Source: Paraglaciecola arctica BSs20135 (GTDB lineage Bacteria; Pseudomonadota; Gammaproteobacteria; Enterobacterales; Alteromonadaceae). From it: a stretch of DNA of 64,000 bases. The notes under the pieces are model-generated. The model saw nothing but the letters and a program-made list of their open reading frames with translations, was not told the DNA's origin and ran no database searches. The translations under genes and the position numbers were made by a program. Shown in pieces: positions 17,228 through 26,419 of this stretch. Where the stretch lies: contig NZ_BAEO01000027.1 in NCBI RefSeq assembly GCF_000314995.1, positions 62,001-126,000 of the forward strand, in the 5' to 3' direction. The stretch's first letter is position 1. The number at the start of each line of letters is the position of its first letter.

Positions 17228-18376
17228 TTATAATGATTTCTGAACGACTAAGTCTTCTTTAGGCTTGGCAATTTTAACTTTCATGCCTTTCTGCGGATAT
17301 TCAGGCAGAGTCGTCACTAAGGTATCTTGGTTTTGGAGGCCTTCGCTGATCAAAAAATATGCCCCTTCTTCACGTAAAATTTCAACTCGTTGCGGTTGCA
17401 TCTGTTGTTCTGCATCTAACAACCAAATAATACGGTTATTGACTAATTCTTGGGGTAAACGATATACCTGATTAAGGGTTTTTCCTGCAAAGTCTACTTC
17501 AACATAATGGCCAAATTTAAGTGGAGGTAGAGAAGATTTTAAACTGTAAGGGTCTTCTATTCTCACTACCAGCTGACTCATGCGAGTACTTTTGTCAATA
17601 ATGCCTAAATCTCGAGTAACTTTACCCTCGCGAGTAATAGCGTTGTAACCTTTGGTACTGATAGTGGCGACTTGTTGGGTAATGTCGTTGGGTAAAAATT
17701 CTCTGTCAAAGCCAGCTATAGGAAATAACACTTCTGCAGACTCAATATTATATAATTCGCCTACTTGGGAGCCTTGATTCACATATTGCCCAACACCTAA
17801 ATCACGCTTCACAACCAAAGCGTCGTAGGGGGCTTTGATTTCACAATTATCTAGATCTCGTTGAGCTATTTTTATTCTTGCTTGAGCTGATTTCATCGAT
17901 GCTTGGGCACTTAATATTTGTGGTTTACGCAAATATAAATCGGATACTTTACTGCCTTTTGCTTCTCGTTCGGCTACTTCTGCTCGCGCTTGTTCTTCAA
18001 TTAGGTTTGCTCTGGCTAAACTAAGGTCCGCTTCGGCTTGTAATAAGGCGGCTTCATAAGTATCAGCCTCTATGGTAAACAGGGTGTCGCCACGTAAAAC
18101 TAAGCCACCAGGCACGAAGTTAGGATGCCAAGTTAACACTTCGCCGGAAACTTGAGCAGAAATCATAGTGCTTTCAAGAGGTTTAACCTCACCGTAGCTG
18201 GTAATTCTAACTTGGTAGTCTTCAGCAATGGCGGTTTCAGTTTTTACAGTAGGGCGTGTATCTACTGGCTTTTTATCTTCATCTTCTTCACCAGAAGCTT
18301 TAATTGCAGACATGCCGCCAATACCAATCACCAGTATTACTAGGGGAAATATTCCTTTAAACCACTTCTTTTTCAT
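17228..18376 (-). CDS. RND efflux periplasmic adaptor (HlyD/AcrA family)
   Basis: 382 residues. It has a single N-terminal hydrophobic segment (about 6-25), a lipoyl half-motif around 60-100, an alpha-helical hairpin (about 105-165), the second lipoyl half (KAPYDALVVKRDLGVGQYVNQGSQVG) and beta-barrel and membrane-proximal domains. The acidic stretch SGEEDEDKK after the anchor is unusual but looks like a linker. It is the first gene of the pump operon and lies 10 bp before the transporter gene. Confidence 0.92.
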   Translation of the reverse strand: MKKKWFKGIFPLVILVIGIGGMSAIKASGEEDEDKKPVDTRPTVKTETAIAEDYQVRITSYGEVKPLESTMISAQVSGEVLTWHPNFVPGGLVLRGDTLFTIEADTYEAALLQAEADLSLARANLIEEQARAEVAEREAKGSKVSDLYLRKPQILSAQASMKSAQARIKIAQRDLDNCEIKAPYDALVVKRDLGVGQYVNQGSQVGELYNIESAEVLFPIAGFDREFLPNDITQQVATISTKGYNAITREGKVTRDLGIIDKSTRMSQLVVRIEDPYSLKSSLPPLKFGHYVEVDFAGKTLNQVYRLPQELVNNRIIWLLDAEQQMQPQRVEILREEGAYFLISEGLQNQDTLVTTLPEYPQKGMKVKIAKPKEDLVVQKSL

Positions 18377-18582
18377 TTTGTTCTGCCCAAACTACAAATT
18401 CCAATTGCTGTATATTAACTTACGACAACTCAGATACATAAGTTCATTTGTAAAAAAATATGTGATTTTAAAATAGGTTCAATTATCTCGCCGAATTAAT
18501 AAAATTCCACAAGCCTTAGTGTATAAATGTGGTGAATTTACTATAGTGATACGCATTCAATCCTAGAACAATAAAGAGACCT

Positions 18583-19443
18583 ATGAAACGTTGTGCATTT
18601 TTATCTATGGACAGTCTTGAAGACTTTTTTTCTTCCGACACAATGTTATTTGAACCGCTAAAAAATGTAGGCTGGTTAGTCGAAGAAGTGTCTTGGCGAA
18701 AAACCGATGTTGATTGGAATGTTTACGATGTAGTGGTAATTCGCAGTACTTGGGATTACCAGGATGATGCTGAAGGTTTTATGGCCTGTTTACAGCGTAT
18801 TGAAGCCTCATCAGCTCAACTGCAGAACAGTTTGAATATCGTCAGGTGGAATATTAGTAAAAAGTACTTAAAAGAATTACAAAACCAAGGGATCAACATT
18901 GTACCTACTCTTTGGTTCGATTCATTTTCATTGCCTGAGATACAAGCTGGGTTTAGCCATTTTGATACTCCAGAGCTAGTCATCAAACCTTTGGTTAGCG
19001 CAAACGCTGATCATGCTTATAGATTGACGCCTGAAAACCTTAAACAACAAGCGCAAAAATTAGACACCATTTTTGCAACTCGTGAATTTATGGTGCAGCC
19101 TTTTTTAACCGGCATAGTTGATGAGGGTGAGTATTCACTTTTCTATTTCGCTGGGCAATATAGCCATAGTATTTTAAAGCAGCCTGAATCAGGTGATTTT
19201 AGAGTGCAGGAAGAACATGGTGGTCGACTCAGCACAATTCAACCTTGTGAAGAGATGTTAACTACGGCAAGACATAGCTTAGCGGCATTACCAGAAGATG
19301 TGTTATATGCACGCATAGACCTAGTACGTCACAAAAACGAATTTGTGGTCATAGAAATAGAGTTAATTGAACCTTCGTTATATTTCAATATGGACCCGGA
19401 TTCTCCACAACGTTTTGTGGATGCATTTATTGAAATGTTATGA
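18583..19443 (+). CDS. ATP-grasp domain protein, resembling DcsG
   Basis: 286 residues. The N-terminal part has the IRSTWDYQDD signature seen in a small ATP-grasp family that includes the D-cycloserine enzyme DcsG. The centre has ATP-grasp features: KPLVSANADHAYR (about 140-152), MVQPFLTGIVDEGEYSLFYF with metal-binding acidic residues, and a C-terminal IEIELIEPSLYF (metal-binding Glu and an E-P-S-Y motif). It should form an amide or similar bond using ATP. It stands alone, without neighbouring biosynthetic genes, so the substrate is open. Confidence 0.75.
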   Translation: MKRCAFLSMDSLEDFFSSDTMLFEPLKNVGWLVEEVSWRKTDVDWNVYDVVVIRSTWDYQDDAEGFMACLQRIEASSAQLQNSLNIVRWNISKKYLKELQNQGINIVPTLWFDSFSLPEIQAGFSHFDTPELVIKPLVSANADHAYRLTPENLKQQAQKLDTIFATREFMVQPFLTGIVDEGEYSLFYFAGQYSHSILKQPESGDFRVQEEHGGRLSTIQPCEEMLTTARHSLAALPEDVLYARIDLVRHKNEFVVIEIELIEPSLYFNMDPDSPQRFVDAFIEML

Positions 19444-19886
19444 GTATCTACCAATGACAAGAGACCCAGAATATTAGTTAACACAATCCAGTTCACCAAA
19501 AACCAAGTTGGCCAATGAAAAACCACTAGGGTAAATCGGTTGCTTATGACCAGCTTTTGAAAAGTTGGCAGGGAGTAACAGCGGTATTTAAGAACAGAGC
19601 ATTTTGGTGCTCTGTTTTTAATTTAGCGGGAATTAGGGTTCGCTGATTTCTATTTAATCTATTACTGCAAGTTGCATGATTGAGTGCATCTGATTAACGA
19701 TTTATAGTAGAAAAGATGCAATCAGTTAAATCACCTAAATTAGGGGCATATCTGTCTTGATTTCAACCCCAATAAGCGGTTCAATTTACCCTCTAAATCT
19801 CCAATAAAAAATATTTTTTAAATCACTATCTTATTTCACAAAGTGGAGTACTATCCGCGAATTCACCACCTCTCAGTCTATTTTCA
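19444..19886. other. intergenic region, no gene seen
   Basis: 443 bp without a convincing reading frame. It holds a strong terminator hairpin (19594-19620) about 150 bp after the ATP-grasp gene, and an imperfect inverted pair of TGCATCT/AGATGCA around 19680-19730. The distance from the gene to the terminator leaves room for a long 3' untranslated region or a small RNA, but nothing specific was recognised. Confidence 0.45.
19594..19620 (+). terminator. rho-independent terminator
   Basis: Stem AACAGAGCA (19594-19602) pairs with 19609-19617 around a 6-nt loop and is followed by a T-rich tail on the plus strand. It is downstream of the ATP-grasp gene. Confidence 0.8.
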
Positions 19887-20807
19887 ATGGCCATTGGTTT
19901 TCACGAACAAAAAGAAAAACGCTTATTAACCCTGTCGTTTTATGTCGCAGGTTTATTTGTATTTGTTGCTTTGGGTTTTGCCCTAATTACGCATTCAGCT
20001 GCTATCTTATTTGACGGTATCTACTCGCTTATTGCGTTTTTTATGGCGTTGTTAACCTTAAAAGTGGCTAACCTGGTACAAAAGCCTGACGATGATAGAT
20101 TTCACTTTGGTTATACCGCCATCGAACCCACTCTTAATTTATTTAAGTCACTCATTATCATTGCCACTTGTTTGTACGCTATTGTTGGCTCCATAGACAG
20201 CCTAATGACTGGGGGCAACTCAGCAGAATTTGGGCTGGCAATTATTTATGGTGCAATAGCAACAATTGGCTGTTTTGCCGTGTCCAGTTATATGAAGTAT
20301 CAAGGTAAAAATTTGCGTTCAGATTTAGTAGGCGTTGATGCTCATACTTGGTTTGTAGACGGTGTGTTAAGTGCATCGATTTTACTAGGTTTTTGTTTGG
20401 CTTATTTTATTGAGAAAACCAGTTTTGCAGGTTATGCCCCCTTTATCGACCCATTACTACTTATTGTGTTGGGTACGGCTATTTTACCTATACCAGCTAA
20501 AATTATGCTCGAAAGCCTCAACGAAGTTATCAATAAAGCTCCGCCCGAGGCGGTAACTTTGGTCATTGAGAAAAAACTTAAGCAAACCCTTGTAGCGGTA
20601 CCGTACGAGCATGTTGAAGTGCGTATCAGCAAAAGCGGAAGAGATCTGTATATATTGGTGCATATCATAGTGGCTGAGTCATTTTCAGTTGCCACTATTA
20701 GCGAACTAGATGACATTCGAATAAGTTGCGAAACAGCCATGCGCGAATGGAACCCATCGATTCTCATGGACATTTTGTTTATTAAGGATCCGAAGTTGGC
20801 AGGGTAG
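19887..20807 (+). CDS. cation diffusion facilitator family transporter, atypical metal site
   Basis: 306 residues with about six membrane helices (first at about 13-33) and a cytoplasmic C-terminal domain (about 215-306), the CDF layout. The helix-2 metal motif DxxxD is LFDGIYS here (Asp43, Ser47). The helix-5 motif HxxxD reads DAHTWFVD (His153, Thr154, Asp158), so the Zn site of FieF-type transporters is altered. RFHFGYTAIEP matches the conserved H-x-G-(Y/H) region after helix 2. Divalent-metal export is the family role; the specificity is probably not the standard one. No clear ribosome binding site precedes the ATG. Confidence 0.85.
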   Translation: MAIGFHEQKEKRLLTLSFYVAGLFVFVALGFALITHSAAILFDGIYSLIAFFMALLTLKVANLVQKPDDDRFHFGYTAIEPTLNLFKSLIIIATCLYAIVGSIDSLMTGGNSAEFGLAIIYGAIATIGCFAVSSYMKYQGKNLRSDLVGVDAHTWFVDGVLSASILLGFCLAYFIEKTSFAGYAPFIDPLLLIVLGTAILPIPAKIMLESLNEVINKAPPEAVTLVIEKKLKQTLVAVPYEHVEVRISKSGRDLYILVHIIVAESFSVATISELDDIRISCETAMREWNPSILMDILFIKDPKLAG

Positions 20808-20875
20808 GTTGGTTAATCCATTTTTAAGTTGTAAGGCAAAAACTCTACGGCTCTGAAAACGGCTGTCCCCTTTGA

Positions 20876-21835
20876 TTATTTCGCCCACGGGGCTATTTTT
20901 AAGATAAAGGACGCGTTTTTTATAAGAACTTTTTGCTCTAACCTGGAAACAATATCACCTACAAACCCAAGCGCTATAAGATAATATTCGAAGGCATCAA
21001 TAGGAGTTTTGATCATTTCCGCATACCTTAATTTTATAGCATCTTTGTCAGAAGGCAAACCTGCCAAACCAGATGAATCAATACCGCTCTCAAACTTACT
21101 CAAATGTGAAATTAGGTCATCCAAGTTGTGGCCATGCTTGCTGTTTCCAGATTTTGAATGGATCAATACTTTAATTGATTTCTCTATCGCTAAATGGAAC
21201 TCCCAGCATGCTATGGAAGCCCGCTCGCTTCTTAAACTCAGTATGTCACTGATGCCTTTTTCGAAGTGACTCCATATTCCTTGAGCCATATCAGAGGCTG
21301 TCTGGTTGACATGGCTAGCCATGTTCAAATCTAGATTGATTGAGCGAGTTAAAGAAACTACCCGTTCGATTTGAGAACGAAGCTTACGAACTGAGGTTTC
21401 TTCCATTTTACTAAGCTTAAAATTTGGCTCGATTAAATCTTCAAAATTTTCCGATTCCTGCAAATGATCAGGAAATGTCATCTTTGCCAATTTCCCTTTT
21501 TCTATGACTTCATTTGTAGTGGCAGGTATTTTCAGTTTTACTGGTTGTCCGTACGCTAAAACAACCCCAGAATACACATAATTCCCTTGTCCTTTAGCAA
21601 GATCACCATACTTTTTAAAGTACCAGTCATTAAATAGAGGAAGAATACATTCACGATAAACCTCGCTCTCAAGTAATTCCTCATTAGACTGAAAACTGGA
21701 ATTCTGAATTGCAGTCTCAACATACAACTTTCCCGCAATAAAGAATCTCCCATGGATTGGAATATTCTGCTCCGCTAATATTTCATCGATATGTGGCATA
21801 TGTTCGTCGATATGATCTTTTAATTCGTTTGACAT
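20876..21835 (-). CDS. hypothetical protein with HEPN-like C-terminal region
   Basis: 319 residues that I do not recognise as a named protein. The C-terminal half contains ACWEFHLAIEKSIKVLI followed by KHGHNLDDLISHL (about 205-245), the pattern of HEPN domains (paired helices with a GHxL/D motif). There is no signal peptide or membrane helix. The N-terminal half is acidic with no recognisable motif. HEPN proteins are often RNases or antitoxin-paired, but the catalytic Rx4-6H is not obvious and no MNT-type nucleotidyltransferase gene is adjacent. It stands alone between the CDF and NRAMP genes. Confidence 0.7.
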   Translation of the reverse strand: MSNELKDHIDEHMPHIDEILAEQNIPIHGRFFIAGKLYVETAIQNSSFQSNEELLESEVYRECILPLFNDWYFKKYGDLAKGQGNYVYSGVVLAYGQPVKLKIPATTNEVIEKGKLAKMTFPDHLQESENFEDLIEPNFKLSKMEETSVRKLRSQIERVVSLTRSINLDLNMASHVNQTASDMAQGIWSHFEKGISDILSLRSERASIACWEFHLAIEKSIKVLIHSKSGNSKHGHNLDDLISHLSKFESGIDSSGLAGLPSDKDAIKLRYAEMIKTPIDAFEYYLIALGFVGDIVSRLEQKVLIKNASFILKIAPWAK

Positions 21836-21872
21836 ACAAACGCCTGCTCCATGAAAATTTTACAATATTAAT

Positions 21873-21914
21873 AGCTGGAAAAGTTCTGTGTTTAAACACG
21901 GACTTTTACCAGCT
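21873..21914. repeat. 42-bp near-perfect inverted repeat
   Basis: AGCTGG at 21873 mirrors CCAGCT ending at 21914. The two 21-nt arms match except for one indel and G-T pairs. There is no T-run, so it is not a typical terminator. It lies between the end of the NRAMP-like gene and the start of the HEPN-like gene, 38 bp upstream of the latter. Confidence 0.6.
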
Positions 21915-22114
21915 TTCTAAATAACATATGTTTTAGCATAGCCACTAACTTACTGTATAGCTTAATATTTTTTTACCGTTGCTGATTTAGCGATTGTGGA
22001 GATACGGTATTTTCCTAGAGCTCTCTGTTTACCGAAACCGCCAGAGTCAAATCCGATGAAATTTCTTTTTAAGAGCTGGAACAGCTGATTGATAAGGTAC
22101 TAAACGAGAATAAA

Positions 22115-23332
22115 TCAAAGCACCCCAGTCGCACTCAATATTAAACGAACACCTAAACCTGCAGTGATAAGCACCACTATGATACCCAAAGTATTACCCA
22201 GCCATTTATTGGTATATTCACCCAATTGTGTTTTCTGGTTCATTACCATTAGTAGGAAAATCGCAATGATAGGTAACAACAAACCATTGGCAAATTGTGC
22301 GGCCAAGATAATGCTAATAGGTTTGATGCCGGTTAAGGCGAGGGCTGAACCACTGATAACCACGCTTAGCGCAATTAGCTTAAAGACAGGTGACGAAGTG
22401 CCGCCTTTAATGCCTAAGATTTCGGTCATGGCATAAGCTGTGGCTAAAGGTGCGGTGATGGAGCTGCTTAAGCCTGCTGCAAAAAAACCTACACCTAACA
22501 TGGTTTTTGAAAATGACCCAAATAGTGGTTCGAGTTGTTTGGCCATGTCACCGGCGCCAGATATTTGTAAGCCGCTGCCAAAGATACTAGCTGCGGCTGT
22601 GGAGGCTATTAATATGGTAATGAGCCCACCTAGGCCAATGGCAGTCGCTGTGTCTGCTCTAGCATGATTTAAATCGTCCACTGACGACCACTTAGCTTTG
22701 ACCGCTGAAGCATGCAAAAACAGGTTGTAAGGAACCACAGTTGTGCCAATTAGGGCGATAACAGTTAATAGGCTTCCATCTGGAATTTGAGGTGTGGTGA
22801 GGCCTTTAAAAATAGCGGTGAAATTTGGGCCAACTGATATAAACGTCCCAATAAATGCCAGCGCCATTAATGTTACTAATAGTAGTAACATACGTTCAAT
22901 TTGTTTATATGAACCGCGCCACAATAAAAAACCAGCTAACAGCGAAATCACAGCCACAGATATTCGGTAAAAAGACTGGCTGTCATCTGTTAGCGCATCA
23001 ATACCTAAGGCTGCACCGGATAAGTTACCTGCTTCGTAGGCAGCATTGCCTAAATACAAAGCCACTATGATCAAAATAAACAGCGGCCATTTCCAGACTG
23101 ACTGATTGAGCATAATGCGTAGTGTTTCAGCCAGTCCTTTTTGAGTCACTAATCCCAGCCGAGCAGACATTTCTTGCAAAATAATAGTGGCGATAGTCGC
23201 AAATAACAGCGCCCAAAGTAGGGTGTATCCAAAATTTGCGCCAGCTAAGGTACAAGCCGTCACTGTGCCTGGGCCAATAAAAGCGGCGGCGATTAATGCA
23301 CCTGGGCCGATATTTTTAATGCGTTGTAACAT
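22115..23332 (-). CDS. NRAMP (SLC11)-family transporter lacking the canonical metal motif
   Basis: 405 residues with about 11 membrane helices and the overall NRAMP fold. The helix-1 metal motif DPGN is replaced by GPGT (residues 20-23), and the helix-6 MPHN by VVPYN (199-203), so the Asp, Asn and Met ligands for Mn2+/Fe2+ are gone. Such divergent SLC11 branches exist (for example Mg2+- or Al3+-transporting relatives) and may carry other substrates. It is not a standard MntH. A weak AGGTAAT precedes the ATG. It is divergent from the ABM-domain gene. Confidence 0.88.
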   Translation of the reverse strand: MLQRIKNIGPGALIAAAFIGPGTVTACTLAGANFGYTLLWALLFATIATIILQEMSARLGLVTQKGLAETLRIMLNQSVWKWPLFILIIVALYLGNAAYEAGNLSGAALGIDALTDDSQSFYRISVAVISLLAGFLLWRGSYKQIERMLLLLVTLMALAFIGTFISVGPNFTAIFKGLTTPQIPDGSLLTVIALIGTTVVPYNLFLHASAVKAKWSSVDDLNHARADTATAIGLGGLITILIASTAAASIFGSGLQISGAGDMAKQLEPLFGSFSKTMLGVGFFAAGLSSSITAPLATAYAMTEILGIKGGTSSPVFKLIALSVVISGSALALTGIKPISIILAAQFANGLLLPIIAIFLLMVMNQKTQLGEYTNKWLGNTLGIIVVLITAGLGVRLILSATGVL

Positions 23333-23449
23333 TGGTCATTACCTACTCTGTTCTAGGTTTTATGAGCTGTATTTTTTGTATGAGCTTTATTGTGATTATG
23401 CCAGAGCCCGTGTTTTAATCTATTAACTTAACTAAGATGACCTAACCTA

Positions 23450-23743
23450 ATGATTATTATTACCGGTGATTTGTTAATAAAAGAAGGCCATATGCAGCAA
23501 GCTATGCAAGTCTGTCAAAAACACGTGGCGCATTCGCGCACTGAAACAGGCTGTATCAGCCATGCCGTGTATCAAGATCCTGAAAATGTTTTGCGTTTGT
23601 TCTTTTTTGAACAATGGGCCGATCAAGCCGCCATTGATGCCCATTTTACCTTGCCTAGTTCCCAAGCTTTTGTTGCTGAGGTTAGAGCTTTAGTTAGCGC
23701 TGCACCCAATATGCATATTTTTAATGCCCAACAAATAAAGTAA
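23450..23743 (+). CDS. antibiotic biosynthesis monooxygenase (ABM/YgiN-like) domain protein
   Basis: 97 residues, the typical length of a one-domain ABM protein. The features are a short N-terminal strand, the ETGCISHAVYQDPENVLRLFFFEQWAD core, then AIDAHFTLPSSQAFVAEV, the conserved H-x3-P/S pattern near the end of the second helix. These dimeric ferredoxin-like folds act as quinol monooxygenases or unknown small-molecule oxygenases. It lies in a short monocistronic unit and has no strong ribosome binding site. Confidence 0.88.
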   Translation: MIIITGDLLIKEGHMQQAMQVCQKHVAHSRTETGCISHAVYQDPENVLRLFFFEQWADQAAIDAHFTLPSSQAFVAEVRALVSAAPNMHIFNAQQIK

Positions 23744-23824
23744 ACCGTCATTTAAACCTTTTGCTAGTTGTTAGCGACTTAGTCTATATCGCTTACCAAG
23801 CCAGTGTTAAAAAAGGATTAAATC

Positions 23825-24572
23825 ATGAAAAAGTTGCTTATTGTTTGTTTAGTTGTATGTATTGCGTTTTTGAGTCAGGGGCTTTTCGCCGATGGGTGGG
23901 ACAGCGCAAAGTTAAACAAAGAAGTGGACTTGGCTTTAGCTGACAATGCAATAGTGCAGTTAAAGGTCGATGTTGGTGCGGGTGAGTTGCGCATAACAGG
24001 CAAGGAAGGTCAGTCAGAAATTGCGGTCATCGCCAAAGTGTTTGGTGAGGAATTAAGTGACGACCATTATATTCTGAGCCTTGAAAAGCAAGACGATACA
24101 GCAGTATTGATTGCACAATTTAAAAATGACAGTTACAACAATGCAAGAATCGATTTAGAGATCACCATGCCGCCATCATTGGCTTTGTTGGTTGATGATA
24201 GGTCAGGGCATATAATAATTGAGTCTCTTAAAAATGGTGTATCCATAAATGATCGTTCCGGTGATATTGAATTATCCGATATTACAGGCCTAGTAAAAAT
24301 TGAAGACCGTTCGGGGGATTTGTTAGGTAAAGACTTACGAGGTGACGTGTTTATTAATGATCGCTCAGGTGAAATTCAACTAAAAGATGTTTCTGGAGAT
24401 GTGAACATTGACGACTCTTCAGGTGATATCCGCGCAAAAAAACGTATCAGGCATAGTGACAGTTGCAGACAGTTCTGGTGACATAAATATAAATGGTGCC
24501 GCTGATTTTAAATTAAAAAGAGATAGTTCTGGTGATGTTAGTTTGAAGAACATCAAAAGGCATTTGAAATAG
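23825..24572 (+). pseudogene. DUF4097-type beta-solenoid secreted protein, frameshifted
   Basis: AAGGA sits 7 nt before the ATG, followed by a signal peptide (about 1-22). The rest is a right-handed solenoid of roughly 19-residue repeats carrying SGDI/SGDV turns with Asp-Arg-Ser-Gly or Asp-Ser-Ser-Gly. Reading breaks at a run of seven A (24436-24442): in the original frame it continues with unrelated RIRHSDSCRQFW to a stop at 24481. In the next frame the repeats resume (NVSGIVTVADSSGDI, DSSGDVSLKN) and end at 24572. One fewer A would restore a single frame. This is a recent mutation, a sequencing error or transcriptional slippage. Function unknown; DUF4097 proteins are probable surface or adhesin-like proteins. 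Confidence 0.8.
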
Positions 24573-24706
24573 TTTTAGAATAGGAGGAGGGCGCTTTTAG
24601 GGGGAGTGTCAGTGAGTAATTCCTATTCGCATTTTGCTAAGCCCATCAGTATATATTGCTAAAAGCATTTTGTTCATTGAAGCAGCAGTCTTCTTCTCCC
24701 TTTATT

Positions 24707-25540
24707 TTATCTCTCGGGGTCGCCATAAATCCAGTCTAGCCCTTGAATTAAGGTGGTTGGAAAGGCTGTTGCATGTCTAGCCTCCTCAATAACTCTGAAC
24801 TTGAGAGTTGTATTGTCACCTGACTGGGCTGCAATTTTTTCTGCTAATTGTTTAGCTCCCGCGAGCATATCTTGTTTCTCACCAAACTCCGGTTGTTCTA
24901 AGCTACCAACGGATAAATATACCTTAATCGGTAAACTAGGTTTGGTGATATTCATAGTCAATATGTCATGGTTGTTAAACCATACTGAAGGGCTACCCAG
25001 TATATAACTACTGAACATCGCTGGATGCGTAAACAACATATACGCACCAAACAAGCCTCCAAGTGAATTCCCTACAAAAGTGCGCTGTGATGAACTAACT
25101 CTATAGTTAGCTTTTATGTAAGGAAAAACAGTTTCAGCTATAAATTTCCCATGACCTTCAGCATCACCAGTTTGTAGTTTCCAACTAGTTGCGTTACTCG
25201 GTGTGTAATCTCTTATTCGGCTAGATGCACCTTTGGAACCTTTTGAATAAGACAGGCCAACAATAATAGCTTCTTGCATTGCGCCACTATTCATGGGGAA
25301 TCGAGTAGCTCCAGACGCAATTTGAAAACTATACAACGCATCCATTAAGTAGATTACTGGATAATTTTTATCTGTATTTGATCCGTAAGAACGAGGTGTT
25401 TTTATAAATACAGGATAAACCCTCTTGGTAGCGGGATCAGTTAATTCAACAGTGTTGCTCCGTGGTATTTCAAAAGCATCATTAGCAAATCCGAATGAAC
25501 AAAATAATAGAAAAATAAAGAATACAAAATACTTCAACAA
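24707..25540 (-). CDS. secreted alpha/beta-hydrolase of the esterase D/IroE type
   Basis: About 277 residues with a signal peptide (1-19). The catalytic Ser lies in FVGNSLGGLFGAY (G-x-S-x-G), there is an oxyanion region PVIYLMDALYSF, and the C-terminal His is in EEARHATAFP. This matches the putative-esterase family that includes siderophore esterase IroE and esterase D. No siderophore genes are nearby, so the substrate is unknown. The start is TTG (25540 or 25537) with AAGGAAG just upstream; no ATG is in place. Confidence 0.88.
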   Translation of the reverse strand: MLKYFVFFIFLLFCSFGFANDAFEIPRSNTVELTDPATKRVYPVFIKTPRSYGSNTDKNYPVIYLMDALYSFQIASGATRFPMNSGAMQEAIIVGLSYSKGSKGASSRIRDYTPSNATSWKLQTGDAEGHGKFIAETVFPYIKANYRVSSSQRTFVGNSLGGLFGAYMLFTHPAMFSSYILGSPSVWFNNHDILTMNITKPSLPIKVYLSVGSLEQPEFGEKQDMLAGAKQLAEKIAAQSGDNTTLKFRVIEEARHATAFPTTLIQGLDWIYGDPER

Positions 25541-25594
25541 AACTTCCTTTGTTTAAAATGTGACAGGCAGCAGAAATACGATAATTAACTGCTA

Positions 25595-26419
25595 TCAGCT
25601 AATGTTTATTATGCGATCACGCCCTTGTTGCTTTGCTTGAACTAGACCCTTATCTGCTCGTTTCAGAGCACTTTCTAACGTAATTTCTGCTTTCTGCCAC
25701 TGTGCGACGCCGCCACTGACAGTGATTTCTATAATCAGTTTATCTGAAAAAGTGGGGGCGCTAGCAATTTTATTACGAACTTTATCTGCAAATTTAGTTG
25801 CATCAGCTATTGAGGTTTGTGGCAGTAAAATTAAAAACGCTTCACCGTCAAAACGAAACACTGAATCTGAATCGCGGCAATTCTTTTGAATAACATTAGC
25901 TACATTTTGAATCACTTTGTCGCCTAATGCTTGCCCATATTGTTCGTTGATGGATTTAAAGTGATCGATATCCAAACTGACTATAGATAGATCAGATTTG
26001 TAACGTTCACTGATGGCAACCGCTTGTTGCGCAAGTAACTCAAAAGAACGCCGATTAAGTAGATTGGTGAGGTAATCGTGATTGGCTTCTTGGAGCGAAC
26101 TTTTAGTATTTTTTGCAGAGCTTGTTAAAAATGTACGGATGATAACAATGCCAAAAATAAATACACTTAGCACAATGACAATAAATATTAATCGCTGAGA
26201 GGCGCGCAACGTATCGCTTTTTTTACTATTCTCAACATCAATTTGTGGCACGTATACACTAATAGGATTGCTAGCAGTACTTTGATTAACGATGATGTTA
26301 TCCAACGAGAAATACACTAAAAGAGACAGGCTAGTAATCAGTGTAAGGGAAATAACATAAGTTACAGTCATGGTATGTGCTGAGTTTAATATGTGTTTAA
26401 TACTCAATGATTTATCCAT
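25595..26419 (-). CDS. membrane GGDEF-family protein with degenerate active-site motif
   Basis: 274 residues. Two membrane helices (about 18-38 and 76-97) frame a short periplasmic loop of about 35 residues, too small for a standard sensor domain. The GGDEF domain follows (110-274), beginning with DYLTNLLNRRSFE. The metal aspartates are present in LDIDHFK (150-156). The signature is DGEAF (191-195) instead of GG(D/E)EF: the first Gly and fourth residue are changed and the catalytic third-position Glu193 is kept. Diguanylate cyclase activity is therefore uncertain and a signalling or receptor role is possible. Confidence 0.88.
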   Translation of the reverse strand: MDKSLSIKHILNSAHTMTVTYVISLTLITSLSLLVYFSLDNIIVNQSTASNPISVYVPQIDVENSKKSDTLRASQRLIFIVIVLSVFIFGIVIIRTFLTSSAKNTKSSLQEANHDYLTNLLNRRSFELLAQQAVAISERYKSDLSIVSLDIDHFKSINEQYGQALGDKVIQNVANVIQKNCRDSDSVFRFDGEAFLILLPQTSIADATKFADKVRNKIASAPTFSDKLIIEITVSGGVAQWQKAEITLESALKRADKGLVQAKQQGRDRIINIS

